A stretch of DNA of 41,905 nt from Verrucomicrobiota bacterium (GCA_026398285.1 JAPLTI010000215.1:1-41905); one strand, 5' to 3'; positions 6,621 through 16,229 are shown, counted from the first letter of the stretch. Notes: generated by a model from the letters alone, not told the origin. Program-made: numbers and translations.

Positions 6621-9600
6621 TTATTCGGAAATATCGACTTCGACAGCGCCATCCGTATGCGAAAGAATTAATGAAAGTGTCTTCGTTTTCTCGTCCCACT
6701 GATTAAGCTTTGCTGCCTGGGGAGGAGTCACCGTCACTTGGGGTGATTTTTTAAATGTGACGCGCAATTCGGTATCGTGCCCAGTGTATTCCGTTTGAGC
6801 TTGAATCCACAGCGATTGATTTTCAAATTTTCCCATCACGTAGGCATGGGGTTTGATTGTTCCCGAGATGTTCAAGAAGTCTCCACGGTTCGTCAAAGGA
6901 ATCGCATAAGTTTGTGTCTCGTCGCGATTTTCGTTGCTGTTCATTATAGCCAAGGTATTTCCGACAATATTGACCAGGGCGTCTCCTTCATACCATTTTG
7001 GATAGGCTTGGTCGAAAATTTTCCTCACTTCGGCCGGATTGCCTAATTGAGACAATGGAAGGGTTTCGATCCTATGGCCAAGGTCAACCTTGCCCTGCGG
7101 AAAAACCGGGAAGTAGTAATAGCGGCCAGTATCGGGGAAAAACTCCATGAGCGTTCCGGGAATCACACCATAATCCTTGAATCCGTAGGTGCCCTCGTAA
7201 AGTGGCTTCCATTCGTAGTAATATTGGTCACCATCTTCTTTCTTGGGAACGCCATCGTTGTAAACAGCGAGGTGGATGTTTTTCAGGACTTCTTCTTTGG
7301 AAGGAACAAGTTGTTTTTGGATGACCGCCCGCATGAAGGGGGCGAGGAATCGGTGAAATGTGGGGGTTAATTCGCCTTGCGTCGTCCAGTAGGCCATGAA
7401 ATTTTGGCGATTCGGCGGGAAGCCTTTTTCCGCAATTTTCCAACCTTTTCCGACTGGAAGGCTGCCGCATTGTCCTTCGAAACTGAAGATGGCGCACCCT
7501 CGGGCGAGTCCCATCAGGAAGTTCAGATTCCAAAAGTTGCGAGGCATGTCAGTATCGCCAGAGCGTTGGCCGAGAATCTCGCCAAGGCGACGAAAACCGG
7601 TTTGCTGCCAATACCATCCGCCATCCTCCCAAGCGCCTTGGTTGGAGATCGCACCCGAGAGGTAAAGCCCGAGAACAGAGCTCTGGGAGACAAATTGGCG
7701 GTGGAGAATGTTGTTTTTCTGCGCAAAAATCAAATGATCAGCGTATTCCTTCATGAGTGGTCCTGATTTTTCATAAAGGGACTGCCATTTATTCTCGCTG
7801 GGGTAGGTGCCATCGGCCTCGTAGAAATAACGGCCGTATTTACCGCAAAGCTTCAGAACGCGACTCATATAGGTCTGGTTATCTCCGCCATGAAAGAGAG
7901 CCGAGAGCGTTTCTCCACCCATATTTCCAATGATATTCGGGTATTTTTGGAAAATTTCCTCCAAGTCCGAGATCGGCAGCCAAGCGGAGATCGGGGCTGG
8001 ACCATGCGTGCGGACGAAGCCCGTAATCCCAGCGTCTTGAGTCGGCTTCAGAAATGCGATGGGGTCAATGCGCTTTTTGGTTGCGGCATCTGCATATGTC
8101 CACTTACAATTGATCGCGACAGAAGGCTTGAGATCGGGAGGGATTGTTTCTTTAAACAGGCTTAAATCCTTCACCATGTAGGCTTCGATCGTGAACAGGG
8201 GCTTTTGGGAAGAAATCGTAAAGGTCACCGGTTTTTTGGTGATATCATTGTTAATTGTGAATGATCTCACTGCTGACCATTGTCCGGGAATATCTTCCTC
8301 CAATCCCCTGATGCGCCAAAACCACTTGCCCGGTGCAGGCAACTCGGAATCCGTGGGCATGTAATACGGCCACTCCACTTCGGAACGCACTTTCAGGATT
8401 TTTGGATTAGTAAATGACTCGTCGGTTGAGAGTTGAATCTCATAGTCGAGCGCACCTTTAAGCTGTCTCCATCGGAAAAAAGTTGCGATGTCCGTGAGGT
8501 TCAAGCCATCGCTGGGCGAACCGAGCTCAGGTGCTGGCAGTCCGACAGGTTGGAGGGCAAGTTTATGCAAAGTCGTTCCTTCGGGTCGTTCCACTTCAAT
8601 TACAAACTTTTGGCGTTTGCCTTGCCAACCGGTTGCCTTGCTGAAGTCCACCTCGGTCGGTTCCGAGTTTGAAAGAGTCGCTATTTTTATCTTCTGTGCT
8701 TTTTTCCCAAGGAGATATGCAGAAATGGAAATGGGGTTCTCCGGCGTCGCTCCTTGCGCTTGAATTTTCAAAACATATCCGCGCTGAAAATCCATCTCCC
8801 AGGCTGCCGATTCCACATGGCCGGAATTGACTAAGGCCTGGAGAGAATCTTCCATCTCAAATTGAGATACTTCCGCGCACTCCAAGGGCTCGCCATCAAG
8901 ATAAATGGCATAGGAATTGGTCACCTTGGGCTTTTTGTCGGTGGTGACCGATTTATAAAGATTCTTGGTTTGATTCCAAATCCCTGTTCCTCCGCTGGTA
9001 GCCACGAATGCCAGCCCCATCTCAAGAGGTTTCTCCGCAGAAAATTCATAAGGGTAATTTTCCTGCTCCTGATCCAAGAGACGGAGAAAAAAATCTCTGC
9101 CGATCACCCAGACCACAGTGCCGGGCAAGGGGCGGTCAACGGATCGGGATGTCGAAAAGCCAATTCCATGACCAAATTCGCCATCCACTCCCACCCAACA
9201 CCGTTCAGGACGCCAGCCCACACGGGTGAAGCTATTTTCTTTCCCGTAGAGAAGGACCCGACTGGGCTCCCTCGGGTTGTCATATTTGAATTGCATCTTG
9301 GATTTCAAGAGATTGCCAAATATTCCACGCATGCCTGCGGCGTGTTCCACATTCGCCACATACCATTTGGAACTCCCGCGTGTGGTGAAGCGGCATTGAT
9401 AGGTTAAAACGGGTTGAGCTGCCAACAATGTATAGGTTTCATGTAAAACCACCTCTGAGGCGGCGCCTTCAAAGCCGCGCTGTAAATTTAAGGATACGGA
9501 GCGGTCCGGGTTTATTTTAGTTTGACTATGAATAATTTTTGACTCCATTCCGGGGACCAGTCCCAAGTCGCGAATCTTTTCCTGTGTCATACCCAGCAAT

Positions 9601-10124
9601 CGGCCTCGAGATTCGACATCCAACCAAAAATCCAGCCAGCAATCTTTGACGAGCTCAGTCTTGGCTCGTTGATTCTCGGATTGCGGGTCGATGAACGAGA
9701 GGTTCCACTTCCCATCCTTGAGTTGGAGGCTCAGGATTCCATTACTGATTTCGCCGCCGTCTCCTTCGAATTCGGTCTTGGCCACGGGATTCGACCAATT
9801 TGGAGCTTGCCGAACTGTTATATCCAATCTCTCGTATTTGTTGAGCCCAAAGTATATGTATGCCACAGGGGCGCCATTTTCCTCGCTAGCCAGAATCGGT
9901 AGTGAGCGGCCATCTGCTGTCTCGGCTTCCAACGGAGTGCCTTCGGACAAACCCAGCGCGCTCCAGAGAGCGGGGAGGGGAACTGCGGCGGCCGTGGCAG
10001 GAATTGGTTTGTCGGCATAGTTAATAACGGAGAGCTTTGCCGTTGGGTTGCTTTCCGAATGAGAGGAAACGATGCCTGCGAGCGTAAGCCCTAGAGCAAG
10101 GCGGAAAATGGATAAAAATCTCAT
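6621..10124 (-). CDS. Large secreted GH98-like glycoside hydrolase (paralogue 1)
   Basis: This 1167-residue protein has a signal peptide (about 1-22), a long beta-rich N-terminal region (25-530), a fibronectin-III-like module (about 545-635: 'DIATFFRWRQLKGALDYEIQ', 'GKWFWRIRGLEE'), then a catalytic-like domain (about 640-980) and a C-terminal beta-sandwich. The catalytic part resembles GH98 endo-glycanases: 'KPLFTIEAY', 'IPPDLKPSVAIN', and 'YPNIIGNMGGETL', where Glu738 lines up with the conserved Glu of the GH98 'YPNF-IG-x-x-x-x-E' segment. The tail 'NSNENRDETQTYAIPL' fits the GH98 C-terminal domain. Known GH98 enzymes cut blood-group-type galactosides or complex xylans. It overlaps the SGNH gene upstream by ATGA and has a full-length paralogue at 10994-14596. 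The family call is by eye. Confidence 0.6.
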   Translation of the reverse strand: MRFLSIFRLALGLTLAGIVSSHSESNPTAKLSVINYADKPIPATAAAVPLPALWSALGLSEGTPLEAETADGRSLPILASEENGAPVAYIYFGLNKYERLDITVRQAPNWSNPVAKTEFEGDGGEISNGILSLQLKDGKWNLSFIDPQSENQRAKTELVKDCWLDFWLDVESRGRLLGMTQEKIRDLGLVPGMESKIIHSQTKINPDRSVSLNLQRGFEGAASEVVLHETYTLLAAQPVLTYQCRFTTRGSSKWYVANVEHAAGMRGIFGNLLKSKMQFKYDNPREPSRVLLYGKENSFTRVGWRPERCWVGVDGEFGHGIGFSTSRSVDRPLPGTVVWVIGRDFFLRLLDQEQENYPYEFSAEKPLEMGLAFVATSGGTGIWNQTKNLYKSVTTDKKPKVTNSYAIYLDGEPLECAEVSQFEMEDSLQALVNSGHVESAAWEMDFQRGYVLKIQAQGATPENPISISAYLLGKKAQKIKIATLSNSEPTEVDFSKATGWQGKRQKFVIEVERPEGTTLHKLALQPVGLPAPELGSPSDGLNLTDIATFFRWRQLKGALDYEIQLSTDESFTNPKILKVRSEVEWPYYMPTDSELPAPGKWFWRIRGLEEDIPGQWSAVRSFTINNDITKKPVTFTISSQKPLFTIEAYMVKDLSLFKETIPPDLKPSVAINCKWTYADAATKKRIDPIAFLKPTQDAGITGFVRTHGPAPISAWLPISDLEEIFQKYPNIIGNMGGETLSALFHGGDNQTYMSRVLKLCGKYGRYFYEADGTYPSENKWQSLYEKSGPLMKEYADHLIFAQKNNILHRQFVSQSSVLGLYLSGAISNQGAWEDGGWYWQQTGFRRLGEILGQRSGDTDMPRNFWNLNFLMGLARGCAIFSFEGQCGSLPVGKGWKIAEKGFPPNRQNFMAYWTTQGELTPTFHRFLAPFMRAVIQKQLVPSKEEVLKNIHLAVYNDGVPKKEDGDQYYYEWKPLYEGTYGFKDYGVIPGTLMEFFPDTGRYYYFPVFPQGKVDLGHRIETLPLSQLGNPAEVRKIFDQAYPKWYEGDALVNIVGNTLAIMNSNENRDETQTYAIPLTNRGDFLNISGTIKPHAYVMGKFENQSLWIQAQTEYTGHDTELRVTFKKSPQVTVTPPQAAKLNQWDEKTKTLSLILSHTDGAVEVDISE

Positions 10125-10984
10125 TTCGAATCAGAAATAACCTTTTTGATGGACTCGGCAACCTGCTTGCCAAGGATCGCGGAGCTCCATTTTCCAAAAT
10201 GCACATTGCGAGGTGTTTGAAATGGTTCTCCGGAGGAATTTTTGTTCGTCAATTGCGGCATGGCCAATCCCCAGAGATCATTGATTGGGATTCCCTCCTC
10301 CTGCATGACCTTTAGCGCTACTTCGTTGTAAGCAACTTCAGATCCTTGGACATACTTCTCCGCTTTGGAGTCCGGAATCGGCGTGGTGGTTGCGAAAACA
10401 AGTTTGGCGCCCGTTTTTCTTAGAATCGGGATGATTTCCCGCAAATTCTTTTCATATTGCTCGACCGACACATTTGGACGGCCCCCGTTTGTGGGGCTTG
10501 CGTAGTTTCCTGCAGCGTCTTTATCTAAATCATTAGCAAATCGATAAGAGGCATCATGCAATCCGAAGTTGAAGTGGATGATATCCCACTTTTCGCCCTC
10601 TTTGAGCCAGCGGTTCAAGCCATAAGAACCCAAAGCGGTCTTGGTTGACCCACCGTTGGCCGGAATGCGGTGCAGGTTTGCCACGCCCTCCAAATCGCGG
10701 CGCACAGCGATTGTGTAAGCCACCGATATAGAGTCTCCAATGAGGAGCACACGCGGAAGACCTGGCTGATCTTCGATGGGAAGAAATTCCGGAGGTATCT
10801 TCGCTGCCGCTGGGGTTGGAGTCGACTTGGCTGTGGTTTCTCCCACTTCCCCCTCGGCGAGGGGAATGTTCGATGCGTCCACACGCACTTGGGCGTGAGA
10901 AGTGGGCGTGATGCTGAGTGCGTAGCAAGCAGCAAGTGACGCCATGAAAAAACGATGGCTCATGAGCGTAGATTTTGGTTTCAT
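10121..10984 (-). CDS. Secreted SGNH/GDSL-type esterase
   Basis: The 287-residue protein has a signal peptide (cleavage near residue 31, 'TSHAQ') and SGNH-hydrolase blocks: block I 'VLLIGDSISVAY' with nucleophile Ser85, block II Gly in 'PANGGST', block III Asn in 'HFNFGLHD', and block V 'NVHFGKW' with the catalytic His. The position three before that His is Asn rather than the usual Asp, which is a variation seen in some SGNH proteins. Such enzymes typically remove acetyl or other acyl groups from glycans. It sits between the two GH98-like paralogues, 9 bases after the first and overlapping the second by 4 bases, so the three are almost certainly co-translated. Confidence 0.85.
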   Translation of the reverse strand: MKPKSTLMSHRFFMASLAACYALSITPTSHAQVRVDASNIPLAEGEVGETTAKSTPTPAAAKIPPEFLPIEDQPGLPRVLLIGDSISVAYTIAVRRDLEGVANLHRIPANGGSTKTALGSYGLNRWLKEGEKWDIIHFNFGLHDASYRFANDLDKDAAGNYASPTNGGRPNVSVEQYEKNLREIIPILRKTGAKLVFATTTPIPDSKAEKYVQGSEVAYNEVALKVMQEEGIPINDLWGLAMPQLTNKNSSGEPFQTPRNVHFGKWSSAILGKQVAESIKKVISDSK

Positions 10985-10993
10985 GGGATGGAG

Positions 10994-13900
10994 TTATTGA
11001 ATTTCAAGATTCACAGCGCCATCTTTATGTGAAAGCCGAAGTGAAAGGGTGCGTGTGGTGGGGTTCCAAGTATTTTTCAAGGCTGCAGAATCCGGTGTGA
11101 TCTTCACTTGAGGCTTGGACTTGAGTTGGATTTCCAACTCGGTATCCCGCTCAGGGTATTCGGTATTTGATTGCAGCCAAAAGGATTTGTTTTTGTTTTC
11201 AAATTTGCCGACTAAATAGGCGTGAGGGCCTATTTTTCCGGAAATTTTTTCAAAGCCGCCCCGATTTTTCAGCGGAACATCGTAGGTTTGCGTTTCGTCT
11301 GAGTTTTCACAGGAATTAAGGACGGTGAGTGTGTCAGCCACCTCTGCTACAAATGCATTACCCGAATACCAAGCGGGATATGCTGCATCAAATGTTTGCT
11401 TCACACTGGCCTCTGTTTTAAATCGCGAGAGCGGAAGGACTTCGACTCCAGGGCCGAGATCGCGCTTCCCTTGAGGCAAGACAGGGATGAAATAGAAACG
11501 ACCAGTATTGGGAAAAAACTCCATGAGCGTGCCGGGATGAACGCCGACATCACGGAAACCGTATGTGCCGCGAAAAAGGGCCTCCCACTCGTAGTAGTAT
11601 TGATCTCCAGTCTCATACTTGGAAACTTCGTCGTTAAAAACGGCGATCTTCACATTGCGCAGGACAGCTTGTTTGGTCGGAACAAGATTTTTTTGGAGCA
11701 ATCCACGGATAAATGGAAGGCAAAACCGATCAAAGGTTTCTGTGAGCTCGCCATCCGTTGTCCAGAAGGCGGCGGGATTGCGGTAGGCTGCATCAGTGAT
11801 TTCGGGAAGACCTTTTTCGGCGATGCGCCAGTCTTTGGGCACGGGAGTTGTTCCAACTTGGCCTTCAAAGCTGAAGACCGAGCAGCCGCGTGCCAAGCCC
11901 ATCACATGGTTGAGCGTCCAGAAAATCCGTGGCATGTTAGTCACATCGCCAGCCCTCTGACCGAGAATTTCTCCCAGTTTGCGGAAGCCGACTTGCTGCC
12001 AATACCAGCCCCCGTCCTCCCAGGCTCCCTGGGCCACGATGTCATCATTCAGATATAATCCCAGAACGGAACTTTGGGATACGAATTGTCTGTGAAGGAT
12101 ATTGTTTTTTTGCGCAAGGATGAAGTAGTCTTTGTATTCCCTCATAAACGCGCTGTTTTTTTCAAAAAGAGCCTGATATTTATTTTCTTTCGGATAAGAT
12201 CCATCCGCTTCGTAAAAAACTCGGCCGTATTTTGCGCAGAGTTTCACAAGTCGTTGGATGTATTCTTCTTTTTCGCCACCGTGAAAGTGGGCGGAAAGCG
12301 TTTCGCCGCCAGAGATGCCGATGACATTCGGGTAGGTTTGAAAAACCTCTTCCACCATGGAGAGGGGGGCCCATCGGGACATCGGGGCAGGCGCATGGGT
12401 GCGCAAAAAGGTTTTAACGCCCATGTCTTTCAGTGGGCGCAGGTATCCGATGTGATCGTTGGTTTTGTAAATGCCCGTGTTTATTGCCACATTGGCTTGA
12501 ATATCCGGCGGGATCGTGTTGTGAAAACGGCTCCAGTCTGGAACGCGGCAACCCTCAAAGGTGAAGAGCGGGTTTTCGGGAGTTGGTTTGAAAACGAGAG
12601 GTCTTTTGGGGAGTTCTTTGTTGGAGGTGAAGCGGCGGGTCGTTGACCATTCTCCAGCTCGTCCTTCCTCCAGCGCTCGCACTCGCCAGAACCACTCTCC
12701 CGGAGCGGGAAGTTCGCTTTCCTTTGGCATGTAGTAGGGCATGTCAACCTCCGAGCGCACATTCAAGCTCGTGGGGTTCTCGAATTCTGGCGAGCGGGCC
12801 AACTGGATTTCGTAGTCGATCGCTCCAGGGACCTGAAACCAATGGAAAAAGGTCGCAATATCGGTCATGTTCAGGCCGTCTGCCGGGAGGTTAAGCTCGG
12901 GTGCGACGAACGGAGCACTCTCCAGCACCAGAGACTCCATTTTGGCGAGTTTTCCTTGGAAAATCTCAAGATTGTAAACTCTGCGGCTGTGCAACCATCC
13001 CGTCACTTTCGTGAAATCGATGGTTTCCTCCCCATCCTTTTCGAATGTCGCTACTGTGAACGCCTCTCCTGCGTCCGAGGTTGCCACAATTTTCAGCGGA
13101 TGCTCTGCTGTTGCACCGGAAACCTTCGTCCGAAGCTGAAACGGCCGAGTGAAATCGGTTTCGAGTTGAGCCATCAGCGTTCGGCCATTCGTGACGAATG
13201 CCGATGTGTCCTTTGCGTTCGCGGTGAAGCAGATCGTTTCGCCGGGTTTCACGGGTTTTCCGTTAAGGTAAACTGTGCAGGCATCACCTACTGTCGGAGA
13301 TGCCTGGCTTGTCACCGCTTTGAAAAGGTTTCGCCCTTGGTTCCAAATACCCACCTCTCCGCAAGTCGCCGCAATGGCAAATCCCAGTTCAAGCGGCTTC
13401 TCCTTGCTGAATGCATAAGGCTGATTTTCCTGCACATCGTCAAGCAGGCGGATGAGGTAACCGGTATTGTTGATGACCCAAACTGTGTTCCCGGGAATGA
13501 AACGAACATAGGCATCTTTAAGAGTGGAAAAGGCCAGACCATTTCCCAGTTCGGAATCGACACCAACCCAGCAGCGCTCATTGCGCCAGGAAACGCGCGT
13601 GAAGCCTGTGTTCTTTCCCGAAAGCAAAATCCGTGGGCCTGCTGTGCTGGTCTTGTTCGTATTGGCGACACTAATCCCAGAGGCCGTTTTTTCGCTGCCC
13701 GAGGTTGGAATATCATATAAGAACCGGAGCTTGCCCTGCAGGAGAGGGCCAAAATCACCTTTCAGCCCTGCTCCCATTTCGACATAAGACAAGTATCGCG
13801 TCCGGTCGTCTGTGCAGGTCCAGCGGGTCTTGTAGATCAGCACAGGCTCGGAGGCTTGGAGAGTGAATGTTTCCTCCCAGACCACATTTTCTCCCAATGT

Positions 13901-14596
13901 CGGGAAGCGGTGCGCAAGAACGAGGGTTGCCGAGCCATCCGGGTTGGCCGTTGCGCGGCTCTCTATCAAGGTTGCATTTTCGGTCGAGCGCAGAAGATTC
14001 ATATCGCGAAGTTTGTCGTCCTTGAAGCCGAGCAAACGACCATGTGGTTCCTCCGAAAGCCAGAAATCCAGACGGTTGTTCTGGCATATCTTTGTCTCCG
14101 TATTCCCAGCATACGCGAGGGACCACCTTCCGTCAGCATAAGCCAGAGTCAGGATTCCGTTGCTCAAAGATCCAGAGCCGCTTTGCGCATCAAACGCGGC
14201 CGTGGCGCTTGGTGCTCCCCATGCCTTTGCCTTCCGGATTTTGAATTCCATTCGCTCGCGAGGTTGTAGGGAAACCACCGCATGAAGAATCTCGCCGCCA
14301 TCCGACTTCTGCCGGATCAGTGGGATCGCAGCACCATCCCCTCGGACAAGTTCCAAGGGCACATTCGCCCCGACTCCTGCCGCTTTCGCTGCCGCATCGG
14401 CCGGGAGATTCAGCGTTGTCGCATACACGGGCTTCTCGCTTTGGTTCACCACCGTCACGCTGGCAGATCCTGACTCTCCTCCTCCCGTTACCTGTGGGGT
14501 CTTGGTAACAGCAGCGCTCGTTGCTATCGCCCCGAACAGCGCCAAGACGCTCGCGAACCGCAGAGGCAAGCGCAGTCTTCGAACGGTAGTCGACAT
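10994..14596 (-). CDS. Large secreted GH98-like glycoside hydrolase (paralogue 2)
   Basis: This 1200-residue protein has the same domain order as the gene at 6621-10124: signal peptide (about 1-30), beta-rich N-terminal region, FnIII-like module ('DIATFFHWFQVPGAIDYEIQ'), GH98-like catalytic domain and C-terminal sandwich ('NSCENSDETQTYDVPL'). The conserved Glu is residue 765 in 'IGISGGETLSAHFHGG'. The start at 14596 is preferred over the ATG at 14644 because it gives a clean signal peptide, and because the promoter found at 14655-14683 would place the transcript start at about 14648, right on top of the upstream ATG. This is the first gene of the long minus-strand operon. Substrate specificity probably differs from its paralogue; the family call is by eye. 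Confidence 0.6.
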   Translation of the reverse strand: MSTTVRRLRLPLRFASVLALFGAIATSAAVTKTPQVTGGGESGSASVTVVNQSEKPVYATTLNLPADAAAKAAGVGANVPLELVRGDGAAIPLIRQKSDGGEILHAVVSLQPRERMEFKIRKAKAWGAPSATAAFDAQSGSGSLSNGILTLAYADGRWSLAYAGNTETKICQNNRLDFWLSEEPHGRLLGFKDDKLRDMNLLRSTENATLIESRATANPDGSATLVLAHRFPTLGENVVWEETFTLQASEPVLIYKTRWTCTDDRTRYLSYVEMGAGLKGDFGPLLQGKLRFLYDIPTSGSEKTASGISVANTNKTSTAGPRILLSGKNTGFTRVSWRNERCWVGVDSELGNGLAFSTLKDAYVRFIPGNTVWVINNTGYLIRLLDDVQENQPYAFSKEKPLELGFAIAATCGEVGIWNQGRNLFKAVTSQASPTVGDACTVYLNGKPVKPGETICFTANAKDTSAFVTNGRTLMAQLETDFTRPFQLRTKVSGATAEHPLKIVATSDAGEAFTVATFEKDGEETIDFTKVTGWLHSRRVYNLEIFQGKLAKMESLVLESAPFVAPELNLPADGLNMTDIATFFHWFQVPGAIDYEIQLARSPEFENPTSLNVRSEVDMPYYMPKESELPAPGEWFWRVRALEEGRAGEWSTTRRFTSNKELPKRPLVFKPTPENPLFTFEGCRVPDWSRFHNTIPPDIQANVAINTGIYKTNDHIGYLRPLKDMGVKTFLRTHAPAPMSRWAPLSMVEEVFQTYPNVIGISGGETLSAHFHGGEKEEYIQRLVKLCAKYGRVFYEADGSYPKENKYQALFEKNSAFMREYKDYFILAQKNNILHRQFVSQSSVLGLYLNDDIVAQGAWEDGGWYWQQVGFRKLGEILGQRAGDVTNMPRIFWTLNHVMGLARGCSVFSFEGQVGTTPVPKDWRIAEKGLPEITDAAYRNPAAFWTTDGELTETFDRFCLPFIRGLLQKNLVPTKQAVLRNVKIAVFNDEVSKYETGDQYYYEWEALFRGTYGFRDVGVHPGTLMEFFPNTGRFYFIPVLPQGKRDLGPGVEVLPLSRFKTEASVKQTFDAAYPAWYSGNAFVAEVADTLTVLNSCENSDETQTYDVPLKNRGGFEKISGKIGPHAYLVGKFENKNKSFWLQSNTEYPERDTELEIQLKSKPQVKITPDSAALKNTWNPTTRTLSLRLSHKDGAVNLEIQ

Positions 14597-14654
14597 AGTA
14601 AAACAACATTGCAGATGAGGGCGGTCGAGGGAGTATGTGAACATAAAAAAATAT

Positions 14655-14683
14655 TAGTGTAAGTATTTACTTGTCGGCGTCAA
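14655..14683 (-). promoter_or_regulatory. Promoter with operator site A (GH98 operon)
   Basis: On the minus strand a -35-like TTGACG (14683-14678) is followed by a -10-like TACACT (about 14661-14656). The spacer holds the near-palindrome AAGTAAATACTTACA (14672-14658). The arms AAGTA/TACTT and GTAA/TTAC are both perfect. The same site recurs at five other places in the window. A repressor bound here would block RNA polymerase; the LacI-family protein at 16276 is the obvious candidate. Confidence 0.7.
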
Positions 14684-14934
14684 TCATTATTTTCGACTGA
14701 AATTGCTGACCCGCGCTACGATGGTCTGGAGACTTGGTGTTTTGTCTTTGTCGCAAGCGCTCGTCGACGGACCTGCTGGCATTACTGGCAAGCCTCTTGC
14801 TTATTCAAAGAAAAGGGCACTCGCGGCGGAACCCTTCCTCAATAGCACTTTTCCCACGGCAACTCAGCGAGAATTACTCATAATTCAAACGCCTTGCGCA
14901 CCGAGTGCCTGCAGTTTCCCTTGCGGATGCGAAA

Positions 14935-14945
14935 AAGTATTTACA
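14935..14945 (+). promoter_or_regulatory. Operator core site B
   Basis: AAGTATTTACA is the reverse complement of the TGTAAATACTT core shared by the other sites. It lies in the first copy of the duplicated 29-base promoter element. Confidence 0.5.
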
Positions 14946-15179
14946 TGACGATTCGATTCTCCGCGTCCAAATTCTCACTCATCTTTATTGGGCATGGGCT
15001 ACAAACTACGAAGACAACCAACCCAGCTTGGGCTGAAAACGAAAACACAAAATGAGCCAAACAGCCAAAATTCTGATAGGGAATTCAAACAATATCCATA
15101 GTCCTCGGAGCGCACCTAAAAACTTCTCACGAACACACGATTTTTTCGATGACTCAAAATTCCCCTTGCAAATGCCTGA

Positions 15180-15190
15180 AAGTATTTACA
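15180..15190 (+). promoter_or_regulatory. Operator core site C (LamG-like gene)
   Basis: The 11 bases are identical to site B and lie 51 bases before the ATG at 15241, between TTGCAA (15166-15171) and an AT-rich TACATATTTTAAAG segment that could serve as -10. Confidence 0.55.
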
Positions 15191-15240
15191 TATTTTAAAG
15201 GCAGAAAATCAACGTCAACACTTCCTGCTTGCTGCTCGTT

Positions 15241-16083
15241 ATGACCATAATCACTTTAAAAAGTCTCCCTGTGCGCCCCTTCTTTGCCACTCCTACCCGT
15301 TTCTTTTTGCTTCTTGTTGCATTTAGGCTTTGCGGCTTAACTTCCAATGTCAATGCGGCTCCGCAGCCCGCAGCCTGGAATCAATCTGTGGAAAGTGCCT
15401 CGCAAAACCGTCCCGTCTTATGGTTGCAAGGTGAAGGGGATGAAAATCTCGGATCTGAAATTCCGGGGCGATTGAATCTTCGCGGCGCGAAGCTTGTTCC
15501 AGGCGTTGGATACTGGGAGGGCAAAAGTGGGTTTGTAACCGATCCGGCGACTGCTCCAAGTTCCTCGTTGCTGATCGCTTCCTCCGACACTTCTATTGCT
15601 TCCTCTCCGCAGGGCACCGTCGTCCTTCTTTTTCAGACGCCATCGAGCTTTAGAGAACCAGAAGACGACAAACCCGCAAAAATTAACCTGTTCGAGCGCA
15701 GCACAAGAGGTGTGCCGACACACTTCGAAATCGCCATCGTGAAAGGCTTCTTGAGGCTTGTCATTGCCGACGAGGCGGACAAATCCCTGCTAAAACCGAT
15801 CTGCAAACTTGAACCCTCACAGTGGTATTGGCTGGCAGTCCGCTGGAAAAGCGAAGGAGGCTCCACCTCGCTGGATTGGCAGCTTCTTGCGCCTCCCGAT
15901 CCGGAGCATATTGATCAAGGCTCCTTGGTTACAAGTCCCGTTGGTAACGCCTCCGGCATTATAAGCATCGGTGGTTCCTACCAGAAGGAAACCCCTCCAG
16001 TTCCCTTCTCCCAAATCATTGTTTGGGACTCGTTCATCAGCAATGAAGCCTTGGAAAAACTCGTGCGCCTCCTTAAAAAATAA
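15241..16083 (+). CDS. Secreted LamG-like (concanavalin A-like) domain protein
   Basis: The 280-residue product begins with a signal peptide (hydrophobic 'FFLLLVAFRLCGL', cleavage near 'VNAAPQ'). The rest resembles a LamG / laminin-G-like jelly roll: 'VLWLQGEGDENLGSEIPG' near the start, 'GTVVLLFQTPSSF', 'ERSTRGVPTHFEIAIVKG', 'WYWLAVRWKSEGG' (the typical 'W-hydrophobic-V-x-W' strand) and a closing 'FSQIIVWDSFISNEALEKL'. Such domains bind carbohydrates or act as structural lectin-like modules. I chose ATG 15241 because it gives a compact signal peptide. Operator site C lies just upstream, so it probably belongs to the same regulon as the degradation genes. A glycan-binding role is inferred. Confidence 0.65.
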   Translation: MTIITLKSLPVRPFFATPTRFFLLLVAFRLCGLTSNVNAAPQPAAWNQSVESASQNRPVLWLQGEGDENLGSEIPGRLNLRGAKLVPGVGYWEGKSGFVTDPATAPSSSLLIASSDTSIASSPQGTVVLLFQTPSSFREPEDDKPAKINLFERSTRGVPTHFEIAIVKGFLRLVIADEADKSLLKPICKLEPSQWYWLAVRWKSEGGSTSLDWQLLAPPDPEHIDQGSLVTSPVGNASGIISIGGSYQKETPPVPFSQIIVWDSFISNEALEKLVRLLKK

Positions 16084-16229
16084 ATCCCCCTCCCCCCTCT
16101 GAGGTGCTCACCTTCCGGTCGTTCCATAGCCCGCGAGGGGAATGCTTCTGGGAGCCGCTTCGATCACCCCCGCTGCAGAATTTCATCCCACTGAGCGCCC
16201 CTGCTACGAGAGTCGCTCCAAAGAGAAAA

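Larger units (their letters stand above)
14684..15240. other. Non-coding region with duplicated promoter/operator elements (sites B and C)
   Basis: No gene is convincing in this stretch. A 29-base element occurs twice in direct orientation, at 14918-14946 and 15163-15191, with 24 of 29 positions equal. Each copy holds a TTGC(GG/AA) -35-like box, the operator core AAGTATTTACA (reverse complement TGTAAATACTT) at 14935-14945 and 15180-15190, and a -10-like TACAT. The second copy lies about 50 bases before the LamG-like gene. The first is followed directly by a 36-codon frame (ATG 14945) without recognisable features. Confidence 0.6.

Noticed and set aside
6461..6652. Short minus-strand frame between the GH98-like and alpha/beta-hydrolase genes
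   Set aside because: Its end looks mildly protein-like, but it overlaps the 3' end of the GH98-like gene and I recognise no family; it could be a relic, but support is too thin.
12842..13720. Plus-strand frames opposite the GH98-like gene
   Set aside because: They overlap a coherent 1200-residue secreted protein with a paralogue; no support for antisense genes.
14703..14948. Short frame in the promoter region as a gene
   Set aside because: It runs through an operator site, has no family features and no plausible start context.
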